Source: Skermania sp. ID1734 (GTDB lineage Bacteria > Actinomycetota > Actinomycetes > Mycobacteriales > Mycobacteriaceae). Taken from it: DNA of 64,000 nucleotides. The first letter of the stretch is position 1; every line of letters begins with the position of its first letter. Below are positions 12,213-20,212 of the stretch, in pieces. The translations under genes and the position numbers were made by a program. The notes under the pieces were generated by a model, which saw only the letters and a program-made list of their open reading frames with translations, was not told the origin of the DNA and searched no databases. The DNA lies in NCBI RefSeq assembly GCF_007489285.1, contig NZ_VLIY01000007.1, forward strand, positions 182,276 to 246,275. Reading direction: 5' to 3'.

Positions 12213-12851
12213 ATGACTGAGCGCCGCAAGCGCAAACACGGCAACAGTCCCACCGGCCGCGACGCACGGTCGGTGGGCCGGCGTACCGATCGTGCCAAGC
12301 GGTCGCCCTCATCGAAGTCGACCCTCGACGGAGCCAAGACCAACCGGCTCGGCTTCATCAGCCGTCGGCGTAAAGGCGGGAAGAAGCCCGAGCGCACTAT
12401 TCTCGGGCTTTCGACCACCCGTGCGGTGATCCTGGCGATCGTCGTGTGTGCCCTGGCGCTGACCCTCACTGTGCCGCTGCGCACGTACTTTTCGCAGCGC
12501 TCGGAGGCGTCGAAGCTAGCTGCTGAACGCTCCGAACTCCAAAGTCAGATCCAACATTTGCGGGACAGGCAGGCGCAGCAACAGGATCCGGCCTACATCG
12601 AGGCGGAGGCGCGCCAGCGCCTTCGGCTGGTGATGCCGGGGGAGACGCCCTACCAGGTGCAGCTTCCAGGTGCCTACGAGGCCGAGCAGGCCGCCCTTGC
12701 GAAACCCAAACCCAAGGGCGGGCCGTGGTATTCGGATCTATGGAAACAGGTTTCGCGCCCGCAATCCGATCCGGTCACGATACCCGCGCCGGCTCCGGCC
12801 CCACCGCCACCGCCTCCGCCACCACCGGCGCCTGCCGGAGCGGGGCAGTGA
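12213..12851 (+). CDS. Septum formation initiator (FtsB/DivIC family)
   Basis: A bitopic divisome protein of 212 residues, like Rv1024. A basic N-terminal cytoplasmic region of about 65 residues precedes a single membrane helix (AVILAIVVCALALTLTVPL, about residues 71-89). A coiled coil follows (SKLAAERSELQSQIQHLRDR) and then the DivIC signature DPAYIEAEARQRLRLVMPGE. The C-terminus is proline-rich. The ATG at 12213 has GGAGG six bases upstream; an upstream TTG is less likely. The stop overlaps the next GTG (GTGA). Confidence 0.93.
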   Translation: MTERRKRKHGNSPTGRDARSVGRRTDRAKRSPSSKSTLDGAKTNRLGFISRRRKGGKKPERTILGLSTTRAVILAIVVCALALTLTVPLRTYFSQRSEASKLAAERSELQSQIQHLRDRQAQQQDPAYIEAEARQRLRLVMPGETPYQVQLPGAYEAEQAALAKPKPKGGPWYSDLWKQVSRPQSDPVTIPAPAPAPPPPPPPPPAPAGAGQ

Positions 12852-13366
12852 CCGAGCCGGTGGACCCGGCGGATCTGGAAATCATTGCGGCACAACTTGG
12901 ACGCGAACCCCGCGGCGTGCTCGCGGTGGCCTACCGAACCCCGGATGGTGTGCCGGCCGTGATCAAAACGGCGCCGCGGCTACCGGATGGCACGCCGTTT
13001 CCCACCCTCTACTATCTGACCGACCCCCGACTGACCGCCGAGGCGAGTCGACAGGAGTCGGCGGGCGTAATGCGGGACATGACCCGCCGGCTCGCCGAGG
13101 ACGAGAACCTGGCCGCCGCCTATCGGCGTGCGCATGAGAGTTATCTTGCCGAGCGGGACGAAATAGAGCCGCTAGGTACGGAATTCACCGGCGGCGGGAT
13201 GCCGGATCGGGTCAAGTGTCTGCACGTGCTGATAGCTCACTCGCTGGCCAAGGGGCCGGGGCTGAATCCGCTGGGCGACGAGTCCGTCGCGCTGGCCGCC
13301 CAAGGGCCCTTGCGAGGGACCGCAATTCCCGCGGATTGGCCGCAAATTGCCGGGAGTGCTTCATGA
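12848..13366 (+). CDS. DUF501 domain protein (Rv1025-like)
   Basis: A cytosolic protein of 172 residues and unknown activity, belonging to DUF501. It is recognised by the opening DLEIIAAQLGREPRGVLAVA, the VIKTAPRLPDGTPFPTLYYL block, and the C-terminal PDRVKCLHVLIAHSLAKGPG, which contains the conserved Cys-His. It overlaps both neighbours by four bases (ftsB/divIC and ppx), so it is translated as part of a eno-divIC-DUF501-ppx chain. Conserved linkage to cell-division and polyphosphate genes in actinobacteria is known; its reaction is not. Confidence 0.93.
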   Translation: MTEPVDPADLEIIAAQLGREPRGVLAVAYRTPDGVPAVIKTAPRLPDGTPFPTLYYLTDPRLTAEASRQESAGVMRDMTRRLAEDENLAAAYRRAHESYLAERDEIEPLGTEFTGGGMPDRVKCLHVLIAHSLAKGPGLNPLGDESVALAAQGPLRGTAIPADWPQIAGSAS

Positions 13367-14307
13367 CTCGCGTTGCTGCGGTCGACTGTGGCACCAATTC
13401 CATTCGCCTGCTGATCGCGGACACAGCGGAGCGGGGTTCCCTCGTTGACGTGCGGCGTGAGATGCGCATCGTGCGGTTGGGTCAGGGCGTGGACGCCACC
13501 GGAGCCTTTGTGCCCGAAGCGATTGAGCGCACGCGGGTCGCGCTGCACGAGTACGTCGACATGATGCTGGATGTGGGTGTGCAGGCCGTGCGGATGGTGG
13601 CGACCTCGGCGACTCGCGACGCGTCCAATCGGGAGGACTTCTTCGCCATGGCACGCGCGGAACTCGGCCGCGTGGTGCCCGGCGCCGAGGCGGAGGTGAT
13701 CACCGGGGACGAAGAGGCTCGGCTCAGCTTCGCCGGTGCCGTCGGTGAATTGGACCCTGCCGAGGGACCTTTCGTGGTGGTCGACTTAGGTGGCGGCTCC
13801 ACCGAATTGGTGCTAGGTGACAGTGACGGTGTGCACGCGGCATTTTCCGCGAACATCGGGTGCGTCCGGTTGACTGAACGCTGCCTGCACTCCGACCCGC
13901 CGACCGAGGATGAAATAGCGGCCGCACGGGAGTTCGTCAGTGAGCGGTTGGCTGAAGCGTTTGCGCACGTACCGGTATCGGAAGCGCGCACCTGGGTCGG
14001 GGTGGCGGGAACCATGACCACTATTGCCGCGATCGGGCGAAACCTGCCCGAATACGACGCGGAACAAGTGCATTTGTCGCGGTTACCGCTCGACGACGTG
14101 TACGACGTGTGCCGGCGGCTGGTATCCATGACGCATGAGCAGCGAGCCGCGCTCGGCCCCATGCATCCTGGGCGTGTCGACGTCATCGGCGGCGGCGCGA
14201 TCGTCACATCGGTGCTGGCAGCAGAACTTTCCCGGCGGGCAGGTATCGATGCGCTCGTGGTGAGCGAACACGACATTCTGGACGGAATTGCGTTGTCGAT
14301 CAGCTAG
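13363..14307 (+). CDS. ppx: Ppx/GppA phosphatase family exopolyphosphatase
   Basis: A 314-residue ASKHA-fold phosphatase (Rv1026, Ppx2 type), expected to act on polyphosphate or pppGpp. Phosphate loop 1 is AAVDCGTNSIRLLIAD, the middle motif is EVITGDEEARLSFAGAVGEL, phosphate loop 2 is VVVDLGGGSTELVLGD, and the adenosine-like motif is TWVGVAGTMTTIAAIG. It is the short form without a C-terminal HD domain. The ATG at 13363 overlaps the DUF501 stop (ATGA). An open frame continues upstream but has no supporting start signal. Confidence 0.95.
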   Translation: MTRVAAVDCGTNSIRLLIADTAERGSLVDVRREMRIVRLGQGVDATGAFVPEAIERTRVALHEYVDMMLDVGVQAVRMVATSATRDASNREDFFAMARAELGRVVPGAEAEVITGDEEARLSFAGAVGELDPAEGPFVVVDLGGGSTELVLGDSDGVHAAFSANIGCVRLTERCLHSDPPTEDEIAAAREFVSERLAEAFAHVPVSEARTWVGVAGTMTTIAAIGRNLPEYDAEQVHLSRLPLDDVYDVCRRLVSMTHEQRAALGPMHPGRVDVIGGGAIVTSVLAAELSRRAGIDALVVSEHDILDGIALSIS

Positions 14308-14403
14308 TTCGAGTGGTTTGCGCCACACCCGGCGTTAGGGCGTCGGTGGGCATCCATACGATGGAGCTCACAGATCGAGTTTCGATCACGTGAGGAGGTC
14401 GGA

Positions 14404-15744
14404 ATGGACGCACGGCTGCCCAAGCACATCCTGATCGTCGGCGGCGGCACCGTCGGCATGACTGCTGCGTTGCGCCTGCAGAAGAAATTGCGCGCGGGCG
14501 AGGCCCGCATCACGGTCGTGGATCCCTTGCCGCACATGACCTACTTGCCCTTTCTTCCCGAAGTGTCTGCCGGGTCCATCGATCCGCGCCACATCGTGGT
14601 GCCGCTACGCACGGTGCTGCGCAAGTGCACGGTTATCACCGGCCGGGTCACCAGGGTCGCGCATGACGAGCGTAAGGCCTGGATTACCACACCGGGCGGT
14701 GAAATCGAACCGGTCTCGTACGACATCCTGATCGTGACTGCTGGTTCGGTCGCTCGGACGCTGCCGGTTCCAGGTTTGGCCGAGCAGGGCATCATGTTCA
14801 AAACCGTCACCGAGGCAACGTATTTGCGCGATCACGTGCTGTCGCGTCTCGACGCGGCATCTGCGACCGACGATCCGGACTTGCGCAAGCGGCTGCTGAC
14901 ATTCGTGGTGATCGGCGGCGGCTATGCGGGGATCGAGGCGCTGGCAGAACTGCAAGACCTGGCGCGTTACGCGTCCCGCTATTACCGCAATATCACTGCC
15001 GCGGACATGAATTGGTTGCTCATCGAGGCCACCGGACGGATCATGCCAGAGGTCAGCCCGAAGATGGGCGTCTACACCATCGAGCGCCTCACCGAGCGAG
15101 GCATCAAGGTGTACCTCAACACCTTTGCTGAATCGATGGTCGACGGGAACGTCCAGCTGTCCGACGGCAGCACCTTCGGCGCCGACACCATCGTGTGGAC
15201 GGCGGGTGTCAAGGCGAATCCGATGCTGATGCATACGGACTTGCCGCTGGATCAGCGAGGCCGGTTGCGCTGCAGCGAAACTCTGCAGGTAGTGGGAGTG
15301 TCCGGCGCGTTCGGCGCCGGTGACGTGGCGGCGGTGCCCGATCTCTCCCGCATCGACGAAGATCCGACCGCAACCTGCAGCCCGTCGGCCCAGCACGCCG
15401 TTCGGCAGGCGAAAGTTTTGGCGGACAACGTTATTGCGCTGCTGCGCGGGAAGAAGATGCGTCAGTACAAGCACGCCTACGCGGGGTCTGTTGCGTCACT
15501 TGGCCTTTACCGCGGCGTGGCCGACGTGTACGGCGTGAAGGTCAAGGGTCTGCCGGCATGGTTCATGCATCGCGGATACCACGTGCTGAAGATGCCGACC
15601 TTCGCCAGTAAGGCGCGCATCATCGCCGACTGGACCCTTGCGCTGTTCTTCCGCCGCGAGATCGTCGCGCTCGATCAGATCGACCATCCCAAGGCGATCG
15701 CCGATTCCGTGCGGGCGCTGGAATCCGCCCGGATCGCCAGTTAG
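14404..15744 (+). CDS. NAD(P)/FAD-dependent oxidoreductase, type II NADH dehydrogenase-like
   Basis: A 446-residue two-dinucleotide-binding-domain flavoprotein. The FAD site is ILIVGGGTVGMTAALRL at the N-terminus, the NAD site is FVVIGGGYAGIEALAEL at about residue 165-180, and VSGAFGAGDVAAVPD is the second FAD motif. TYLPFLPEVSAGSIDPRHI is typical of the NDH-2 group. The C-terminal region with AWFMHRGYHVLKMPT and TLALFFRREIVALDQ probably forms the membrane-associating part. Menaquinone reduction is plausible, but respiratory Ndh and related orphan NDH-2 proteins cannot be separated by eye. GAGGAGGTC precedes the start. Confidence 0.88.
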   Translation: MDARLPKHILIVGGGTVGMTAALRLQKKLRAGEARITVVDPLPHMTYLPFLPEVSAGSIDPRHIVVPLRTVLRKCTVITGRVTRVAHDERKAWITTPGGEIEPVSYDILIVTAGSVARTLPVPGLAEQGIMFKTVTEATYLRDHVLSRLDAASATDDPDLRKRLLTFVVIGGGYAGIEALAELQDLARYASRYYRNITAADMNWLLIEATGRIMPEVSPKMGVYTIERLTERGIKVYLNTFAESMVDGNVQLSDGSTFGADTIVWTAGVKANPMLMHTDLPLDQRGRLRCSETLQVVGVSGAFGAGDVAAVPDLSRIDEDPTATCSPSAQHAVRQAKVLADNVIALLRGKKMRQYKHAYAGSVASLGLYRGVADVYGVKVKGLPAWFMHRGYHVLKMPTFASKARIIADWTLALFFRREIVALDQIDHPKAIADSVRALESARIAS

Positions 15745-15787
15745 TAGGGTGGGGGCGGCGCTGAGCAACTTGCTCGTTGCCGGTGAC

Positions 15788-15861
15788 GCCCCCATAGCCC
15801 AATTGGCAGAGGCAGCGGACTTAAAATCCGCCAAGTGTCGGTTCGAGTCCGACTGGGGGCA
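15788..15861 (+). tRNA. tRNA-Leu (anticodon UAA), short variable loop
   Basis: This is a 74-nt cloverleaf. The acceptor GCCCCCA pairs with TGGGGGC, the anticodon stem is GCGGA/TCCGC with loop CTTAAAA (anticodon UAA), the T arm is GTCGG-TTCGAGT-CCGAC, and the discriminator is A. No CCA is encoded. The variable region is only five bases (CAAGT), a class I shape, while bacterial tRNA-Leu normally has a long variable arm. The UAA anticodon gives the Leu label. The 3' end marks the start of an accessory region. Confidence 0.85.
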
Positions 15862-15910
15862 CGGTGTTTGTCCAGGTGGAGGCATTTATCGCAGCCAGCT
15901 TCCTGCCTTA

Positions 15911-16273
15911 CTACCACTCCCCGCTAGCGAGACTTGTGAATCCTGCTGTACTGCCAGGCCAAAGGTAGGTCCAGCACGGAGTGCCCGAGCGGGTCGTGAC
16001 CGCGACCCGCTCGAACAGCCCTGAACTCGTGCCTTCTATTTCGTCGAGCCGAGTAAGCGCCTCAGTCACGCGATCGGGCCGAAGGGTCACCAGGACGCCT
16101 CGGACGATGTTCATCCCGGCGGTGACCGCGGGCCAGCCCCATGGCGTCGCCCACATCTGCCCTTCGATTTCCGCGCTCAAAACCGGCTTCGTCGAATCCA
16201 CGTAGTACGCAAGGGCAGGCCACCGGCTCTGCCCAGGCTTGAGCGTCCCGTACATGAAAACGCTCTCGATCAC
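15911..16273 (-). CDS. Gamma-glutamylcyclotransferase/AIG2-like fold protein
   Basis: A 120-residue protein with the AIG2/GGCT substrate loop VFMYGTLKPGQSRWP at the N-terminus, the EIEGQMWATPWGWPAV segment and the LDEIEG block with the conserved acidic residues. Such proteins cyclise gamma-glutamyl groups or have unknown small-molecule roles. The GTG start at 16273 overlaps the stop of the upstream gene (GTGA), so both are on one transcript. It belongs to the accessory island behind the tRNA. The substrate is unknown. Confidence 0.8.
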   Translation of the reverse strand: MIESVFMYGTLKPGQSRWPALAYYVDSTKPVLSAEIEGQMWATPWGWPAVTAGMNIVRGVLVTLRPDRVTEALTRLDEIEGTSSGLFERVAVTTRSGTPCWTYLWPGSTAGFTSLASGEW

Positions 16274-16785
16274 TTCGACGCCGACAAGTCAACGGAGCGG
16301 CCATTTGCTGCCGCGGCGACACGGAGTCCGTGGCACGCCGCGATGTCCAACTCTTCGGCGGTAATCGTGCTGCCGGGCATCACAGTCACAACCCCGTCGA
16401 CGAATTCCTCGCAGACGGTGAACACGTCAGCGGCCAGATCACGGTTGATCCGGCCGATGCGCAGGCCCTTGTCACCCGATGCTTGCGCAACTGTGCCCTG
16501 GAGTCTCGGTGTGAGGTCCAATGCATGCGGAGCGGTGAGTGCCACGTACCCGAGCACGCCGGCAGCAAGCAGATGCTCTCGTGAAGATGGGTCGATCCGG
16601 AAAGCTGGCGCTGGTCGACCGGTGAATTGAATCGGCTGCACGACCCAGCTCGGACGCGACCCTTCCATCAGTAGCAATGTGTGACTCGGGCAGAACCACT
16701 TGCCCGATCCCCACGTTGCAGTTCCGTGGTACGAGTCCGCGGTGATCGGTCCGATCATGAGGCTCGCGGTCACTTCTGTTGGCAT
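16270..16785 (-). CDS. Hypothetical protein
   Basis: I do not recognise this 171-residue protein. It starts MPTEVTASLMIGPITADSYH, has no signal peptide or membrane helix, and is mixed alpha/beta in character with a central tract around FDPSSREHLLAAGVLGYVAL. The ATG at 16785 is preferred because GGGAGAAGGA lies just upstream; a longer frame begins at 16821. It is translationally coupled to the downstream GGCT-like gene and follows the HTH-like gene on the same strand. Confidence 0.7.
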   Translation of the reverse strand: MPTEVTASLMIGPITADSYHGTATWGSGKWFCPSHTLLLMEGSRPSWVVQPIQFTGRPAPAFRIDPSSREHLLAAGVLGYVALTAPHALDLTPRLQGTVAQASGDKGLRIGRINRDLAADVFTVCEEFVDGVVTVMPGSTITAEELDIAACHGLRVAAAANGRSVDLSASK

Positions 16786-16833
16786 GTTGTCCTTCTCCCG
16801 TCGTTCGGTTAGTGAAGACATCCTCCGATTGGG

Positions 16834-17637
16834 TTAGGACATCGCGGCCATGAGGTTGACGCGCCACTCCGTCAGCTTTGCTCGTGCCTGCGACAACAGT
16901 TGTCTTTCCGGGCCTTCGAGCGCAAGTTTGCTGAGGGCTTCATCGATCAGTGACAGCCGATCCTCGGTCTCGGGCAATGAATATGGGAAGAAGCCGAGTT
17001 CATCCATGCCGCATCCACGCGTCGGGCTTTGGCACCGCACGCTTCCGCGGAAAACCCGAACAGTTGTTGGAAGGTCGGCGGTTTCGTCGACGTCGTATCC
17101 GAACTCGATGCTCGTTACAACACCGCGATTGATGACGTCTTCGCGGGTCAGTGCATCGATCAATTCGTATACATCGCGCTGGGGGAGGTTCAGCCAGGAT
17201 GAAAGTTGGCCCAGTTCAACCTCTTCGTCGTTTTCCTCGAGGAAACGCAGGATACGGCTGGCGTCATCGATGCCGTGACGTGGCGACTCTCGCGGTCTAA
17301 GGGGCGACACTGACGAGATCGTGCCTCGTAGGGCTCGGCGAGCTCTGCTGATCGCCGCATGTTCACGACCCGTGAGGTGGAGGCGCTCAGGTTTGGCAGG
17401 TACGCGTAGCCGAATGCCGGTCCGGTTGGGAGTCATTCGCGTCGAGAGATCGGTTTCTATAAGCCCGCGATCGCGCAGTGTCCGAATATCGCGCCGCCAC
17501 ATTCGAGCCCCGGCCGTTCCCTCGTAAATCCCGGCCATCTGTTCCCGTACCCGGGTAGCGGCAGCCACCACTGCGCCGCGGTCCTGCGCCTCGTTGATGA
17601 GCCGCAGAATTGTCAGTAGGCGCTCCGTCGGAGTCAT
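16834..17637 (-). CDS. HTH-like regulatory or hypothetical protein
   Basis: A 267-residue protein. The N-terminus MTPTERLLTILRLINEAQDR, with WRRDIRTLRDRGLIETDLST, looks like a winged-helix segment of the WYL-regulator type. A second helix-turn-helix-like part is SSWLNLPQRDVYELIDALTR. No WYL domain is evident, and the C-terminus with two Cys (VRCQSPTRGCGMDELG) and a helical tail is unassigned. The start at 17637 follows AAAAGGAGG; a TTG/ATG start at 17691/17682 would add 15-18 residues. It is first in the leftward island transcript and probably controls the two genes behind it. Confidence 0.65.
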   Translation of the reverse strand: MTPTERLLTILRLINEAQDRGAVVAAATRVREQMAGIYEGTAGARMWRRDIRTLRDRGLIETDLSTRMTPNRTGIRLRVPAKPERLHLTGREHAAISRARRALRGTISSVSPLRPRESPRHGIDDASRILRFLEENDEEVELGQLSSWLNLPQRDVYELIDALTREDVINRGVVTSIEFGYDVDETADLPTTVRVFRGSVRCQSPTRGCGMDELGFFPYSLPETEDRLSLIDEALSKLALEGPERQLLSQARAKLTEWRVNLMAAMS

Positions 17638-17743
17638 TCGCCTCCTTTTGGAATCGCCTTTCCACACAGAGAATGTGGACATTAGAGTCAATTAGATACA
17701 CGCTAACCTGCTGCTTCTTGCGACCTGGATCGGAGGGCTAGCC

Positions 17744-18070
17744 GTGCGAAAGCGATTCATCGCCGCCGTCGCTGCCGTGTCAATCACTGGCGCGGGAGCT
17801 GCAGCCGCGATAGCGCTCATCCACTCGACGAACGATCACCCAATCAGCGGCACGGAGGAACGCTCGGTGACGACAAACCATCATCAGGCTCCCGGCGGGT
17901 CAGGCAATGACAATCGCGATCCGGAAGAGCCGATTATCGAAGGCCCGCCGCCCCGCACAGCCCACGACTACGTTCAGGACTCCCGCGACCCCCAAACCGT
18001 CGATGACGGCCTTAGCGCGCCATCGGGTCCGTCTGTCGGCGGGGATGGATGGACAGTCCACGTTCCTTAA
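17744..18070 (+). CDS. Small exported or membrane-anchored protein with DDGxP-like motif
   Basis: A 108-residue protein. The N-terminal basic and hydrophobic segment (residues 1-27, RKRFIAAVAAVSITGAGAAA) is a signal peptide or membrane anchor without a lipobox. The rest is hydrophilic and probably disordered. Residues 61-80, from EEPIIEGPPP to DYVQDS, align without gaps to a motif in the lipoprotein at 40205-40537 and in the LGFP-DNase at 40592-43057. The function is unknown. The GTG start begins the signal segment. The gene is divergent from the HTH-like gene across about 100 bp of AT-richer DNA. Confidence 0.7.
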   Translation: MRKRFIAAVAAVSITGAGAAAAIALIHSTNDHPISGTEERSVTTNHHQAPGGSGNDNRDPEEPIIEGPPPRTAHDYVQDSRDPQTVDDGLSAPSGPSVGGDGWTVHVP

Positions 18071-18186
18071 CGCTATGCCGCGCACTGGTCGTTGAGCCCG
18101 CCCGGCCGCTGGGCTGTACAACGATCCGTTTGAGGTAGCTGCCCGCGGCGGCTACCTTCCGACTCCTTGACGACAGGATTCCCAAT

Positions 18187-18684
18187 ATGGTCCAGCGGCG
18201 CTACAACCGTCAGGTCATCGTCGATGACCATCTCATCTATCTGATGCAACCCTCGCCGGAATACGACGAAACCGCTTGGCCGCCATCGTCGGAACCGCAG
18301 CTGGTCGTGTTTACACCCGGTCAGCTGGTCATCCTGACCGGAATCTCATACGGCCCAGTCGAGATCGAGGTAGCGGTGTTCGACGACGAGCCGCCTCTCA
18401 ATCTTAGTGACTGGCAAGACATCTGGGAAGGTGACCTTATATCCGATGGCAGCTTGAGGGTCTGTAGCGGCATGAGCGGATACAACCTCATACCCGGTGA
18501 CGACCGGGAACTCACACCCAACGGGCCATCGCTGGATCGTGTCCGGGTTTTCGCCACGGGGAGGAACACAATGTATGACATGCCGCTGCTGGATGGCGCG
18601 CCAGTCGAGCGCTACCTACTTGAAATCTGGCCCGCTCCAGGTGCATCCGAGTTTGTTACCTATCGGCATCACTCGGGCGTATAA
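18187..18684 (+). CDS. Hypothetical protein
   Basis: A 165-residue acidic soluble protein starting MVQRRYNRQVIVDDHLIYLM; no family is recognised. It has a beta-rich pattern (GQLVILTGISYGPVEIEVAV, RYLLEIWPAP) and no signal peptide. It follows the small exported protein by 116 bp on the same strand and resembles, in size and acidity, the accessory proteins of island loci, but nothing in it proves an immunity or regulatory role. Confidence 0.65.
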   Translation: MVQRRYNRQVIVDDHLIYLMQPSPEYDETAWPPSSEPQLVVFTPGQLVILTGISYGPVEIEVAVFDDEPPLNLSDWQDIWEGDLISDGSLRVCSGMSGYNLIPGDDRELTPNGPSLDRVRVFATGRNTMYDMPLLDGAPVERYLLEIWPAPGASEFVTYRHHSGV

Positions 18685-18783
18685 AGATGCGCCGCCGGTA
18701 TCGGCCAGCGCGTGCTGACAAATAGAAGGATTGCGCCGGAATCGACTCCCGCCAGAAAGCTATGATCACCGACCGGAGAATGT

Positions 18784-18897
18784 ATGCGTCGCTTGAGTGG
18801 TGAGATATTCGTGGAAGATCATGTGGGTTTTTCAAAACTGCCTGGTCCCACGAAAAACCTGGTCTACGGCTACGAGTCGGCTGACGAAGAGCGCTGA
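18784..18897 (+). CDS. Short open frame of 37 residues, uncertain
   Basis: An ATG-started frame reads MRRLSGEIFVEDHVGFSKLP and ends with YESADEER, five bases before the next ATG. Its composition is protein-like and the spacing suggests it precedes the cold-shock-like gene on one transcript. No homologous family is known to me. It may be a remnant of a longer gene or a leader peptide. Confidence 0.3.
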   Translation: MRRLSGEIFVEDHVGFSKLPGPTKNLVYGYESADEER

Positions 18898-18901
18898 GAC
18901 G

Positions 18902-19124
18902 ATGAGCTCACTAGGGATTGTCCGAGAGTGGCACGACGAGGACGGATGGGGAGTCATCGACTCCTCCGATACGCCCGGGTTGCTGGACTCACTTCGGTGA
19001 CGTGGCCGGAAAAGGTTTTCGATCGCTTCGGGCAGGCCAGCAAGTCGAGTTCGACTGGAAAGCGGTGACGAACATGGATGGCTATCTTTTTGTCGCAACA
19101 GAGGTCAAACCCGCTGCACCCTAA
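18902..19124 (+). pseudogene. Cold-shock-like domain gene with frameshift
   Basis: The first frame gives MSSLGIVREWHDEDGWGVID, then SSDTPG, and is then lost. The product continues in another frame as CWTHFGDVAGKGFRSLRAGQ, VEFDWKAVTNMDGYLFVATE and VKPAAP, ending at 19124. Joined, it matches the intact neighbour at 19189-19512 and the cold-shock (OB) pattern with GWGVI, HF and GQxVEF. The shift lies in the CCCGGG run near 18976-18985, where the neighbour has a longer G stretch, so loss of two G bases is the simplest explanation. A sequencing error cannot be excluded. Confidence 0.7.
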
Positions 19125-19188
19125 GGAAATCAGTCGCCGTGTAAGGCTGCTGGTTGGTCATGGACGGCAGCGGCTTGGATTGGCAGAG

Positions 19189-19512
19189 ATGATGGCGATA
19201 GTCGGCTCGGTTCGTGAGTGGCACGTCGAGGAGGGCTGGGGCGTAATCGATTCGGACGCGACCCCGGGAGGGTGTTGGGCATCGTTCGCCGCGTTGAAGT
19301 CCGACCGGCGTCATCTAGTGGTCGGTGAGAAGGTTGAACTGGAGTGGGAGCGTGCGGAACAGGACGGCTTTCGCTTTCGAGCGCTTCGGACCTGGCCAGC
19401 GGGCACGACGCCGGTTGAACCAAACAAGCGCGCGGTTGGCCCAGCATCCGCGGGAATGATGGCTGCGTGGGACATAGATTCTGACGGCAACCCACGGCGA
19501 ATAGGGAATTGA
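19189..19512 (+). CDS. Cold-shock-like (CSD/OB-fold) protein
   Basis: A 107-residue protein. MMAIVGSVREWHVEEGWGVI followed by DSDATPGGCWASFAAL and VGEKVELEWERAEQDGFRFR fits a cold-shock-domain OB fold, although the usual RNP1 GFGFI is GWGVI and the aromatic set is altered. The C-terminal 40 residues are polar and unassigned. It is the intact tandem paralogue of the frameshifted gene just upstream. Nucleic-acid binding is the family expectation; altered aromatic positions make a diverged role possible. Confidence 0.72.
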   Translation: MMAIVGSVREWHVEEGWGVIDSDATPGGCWASFAALKSDRRHLVVGEKVELEWERAEQDGFRFRALRTWPAGTTPVEPNKRAVGPASAGMMAAWDIDSDGNPRRIGN

Positions 19513-19703
19513 AGCCCAGCCGTTTCTCATCCACACGCAGTTGCCGATGCGAGCGATCGACAATTCCACTGCGGCATTCGAGCTGCTCGACACCCCGCCG
19601 TCGTGAGTTGGAAACAGCCTCGGGGGAGGTGTGCTGCATCGGAACGCGCTCCACCACCACGCGAGCAGTTTCCACCGGCCCGCGGCGGACCTAAGGTGGG
19701 TCT

Positions 19704-20174
19704 GTGGGGCATCCGGTCGAGCGTTACTTGCTGCGCGCGAAGGACTTGATGGACGGGCACTACGCCGAGTCATTGGACATTGGGGCGATGGCCGCGGCCG
19801 CGGGGTACAGTCGCGCACACTTCAGCCGTGAGTTCCGTAGGGTCTTTGCCGCCTCGCCGCGGCAGTATCTGATCACTCGACGACTCGAACGTGCGGCGGC
19901 ATTATTGCGAAACACCGACAGGTCCGTGGCTGCGGTGTGTCATGCGGTCGGGTTGACCAGTGTGGGTTCGTTTACGGCCGCGTTCGGGCGCACTTACGGT
20001 ATGTCTCCGACGTCCTACCGTGCGCAGTTCCCGCCCGCCGCCGCCCAAGCCGTGGTGCCCGTGTGCATCGTGCGTTTTTACACGACACCGGTGCGCGTGA
20101 AAGAGTCCGAGATCTCCGCTGGTGTTGGGCAGGTCAGCACGAATCGAGAAGTGTCCGAGAAGAACTCGCTTTAG
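19704..20174 (+). CDS. AraC-family transcriptional regulator
   Basis: A 156-residue protein with the double-HTH AraC DNA-binding domain at its N-terminus: LDIGAMAAAAGYSRAHFSRE then FRRVFAASPRQYLITRRLER, and the second helix pair SVAAVCHAVGLTSVGSFTAA, ending FGRTYGMSPTSYRAQF. The C-terminal 45 residues are short and not a known ligand domain. The GTG start at 19704 is used. It lies 38 bp upstream of a VOC-family enzyme gene on the same strand, the common arrangement in which the regulator is co-transcribed with it. Confidence 0.88.
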   Translation: MGHPVERYLLRAKDLMDGHYAESLDIGAMAAAAGYSRAHFSREFRRVFAASPRQYLITRRLERAAALLRNTDRSVAAVCHAVGLTSVGSFTAAFGRTYGMSPTSYRAQFPPAAAQAVVPVCIVRFYTTPVRVKESEISAGVGQVSTNREVSEKNSL

Positions 20175-20212
20175 CATCGGAGTCGCGTCGAAGAATCTCG
20201 AAGGGGTGGGCC

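Noticed and set aside
15841..19704. Direct repeat of the tRNA 3' end marking an attachment site
   Set aside because: Reading through the island I found no second copy of the T-arm/acceptor sequence, so no att site is annotated.
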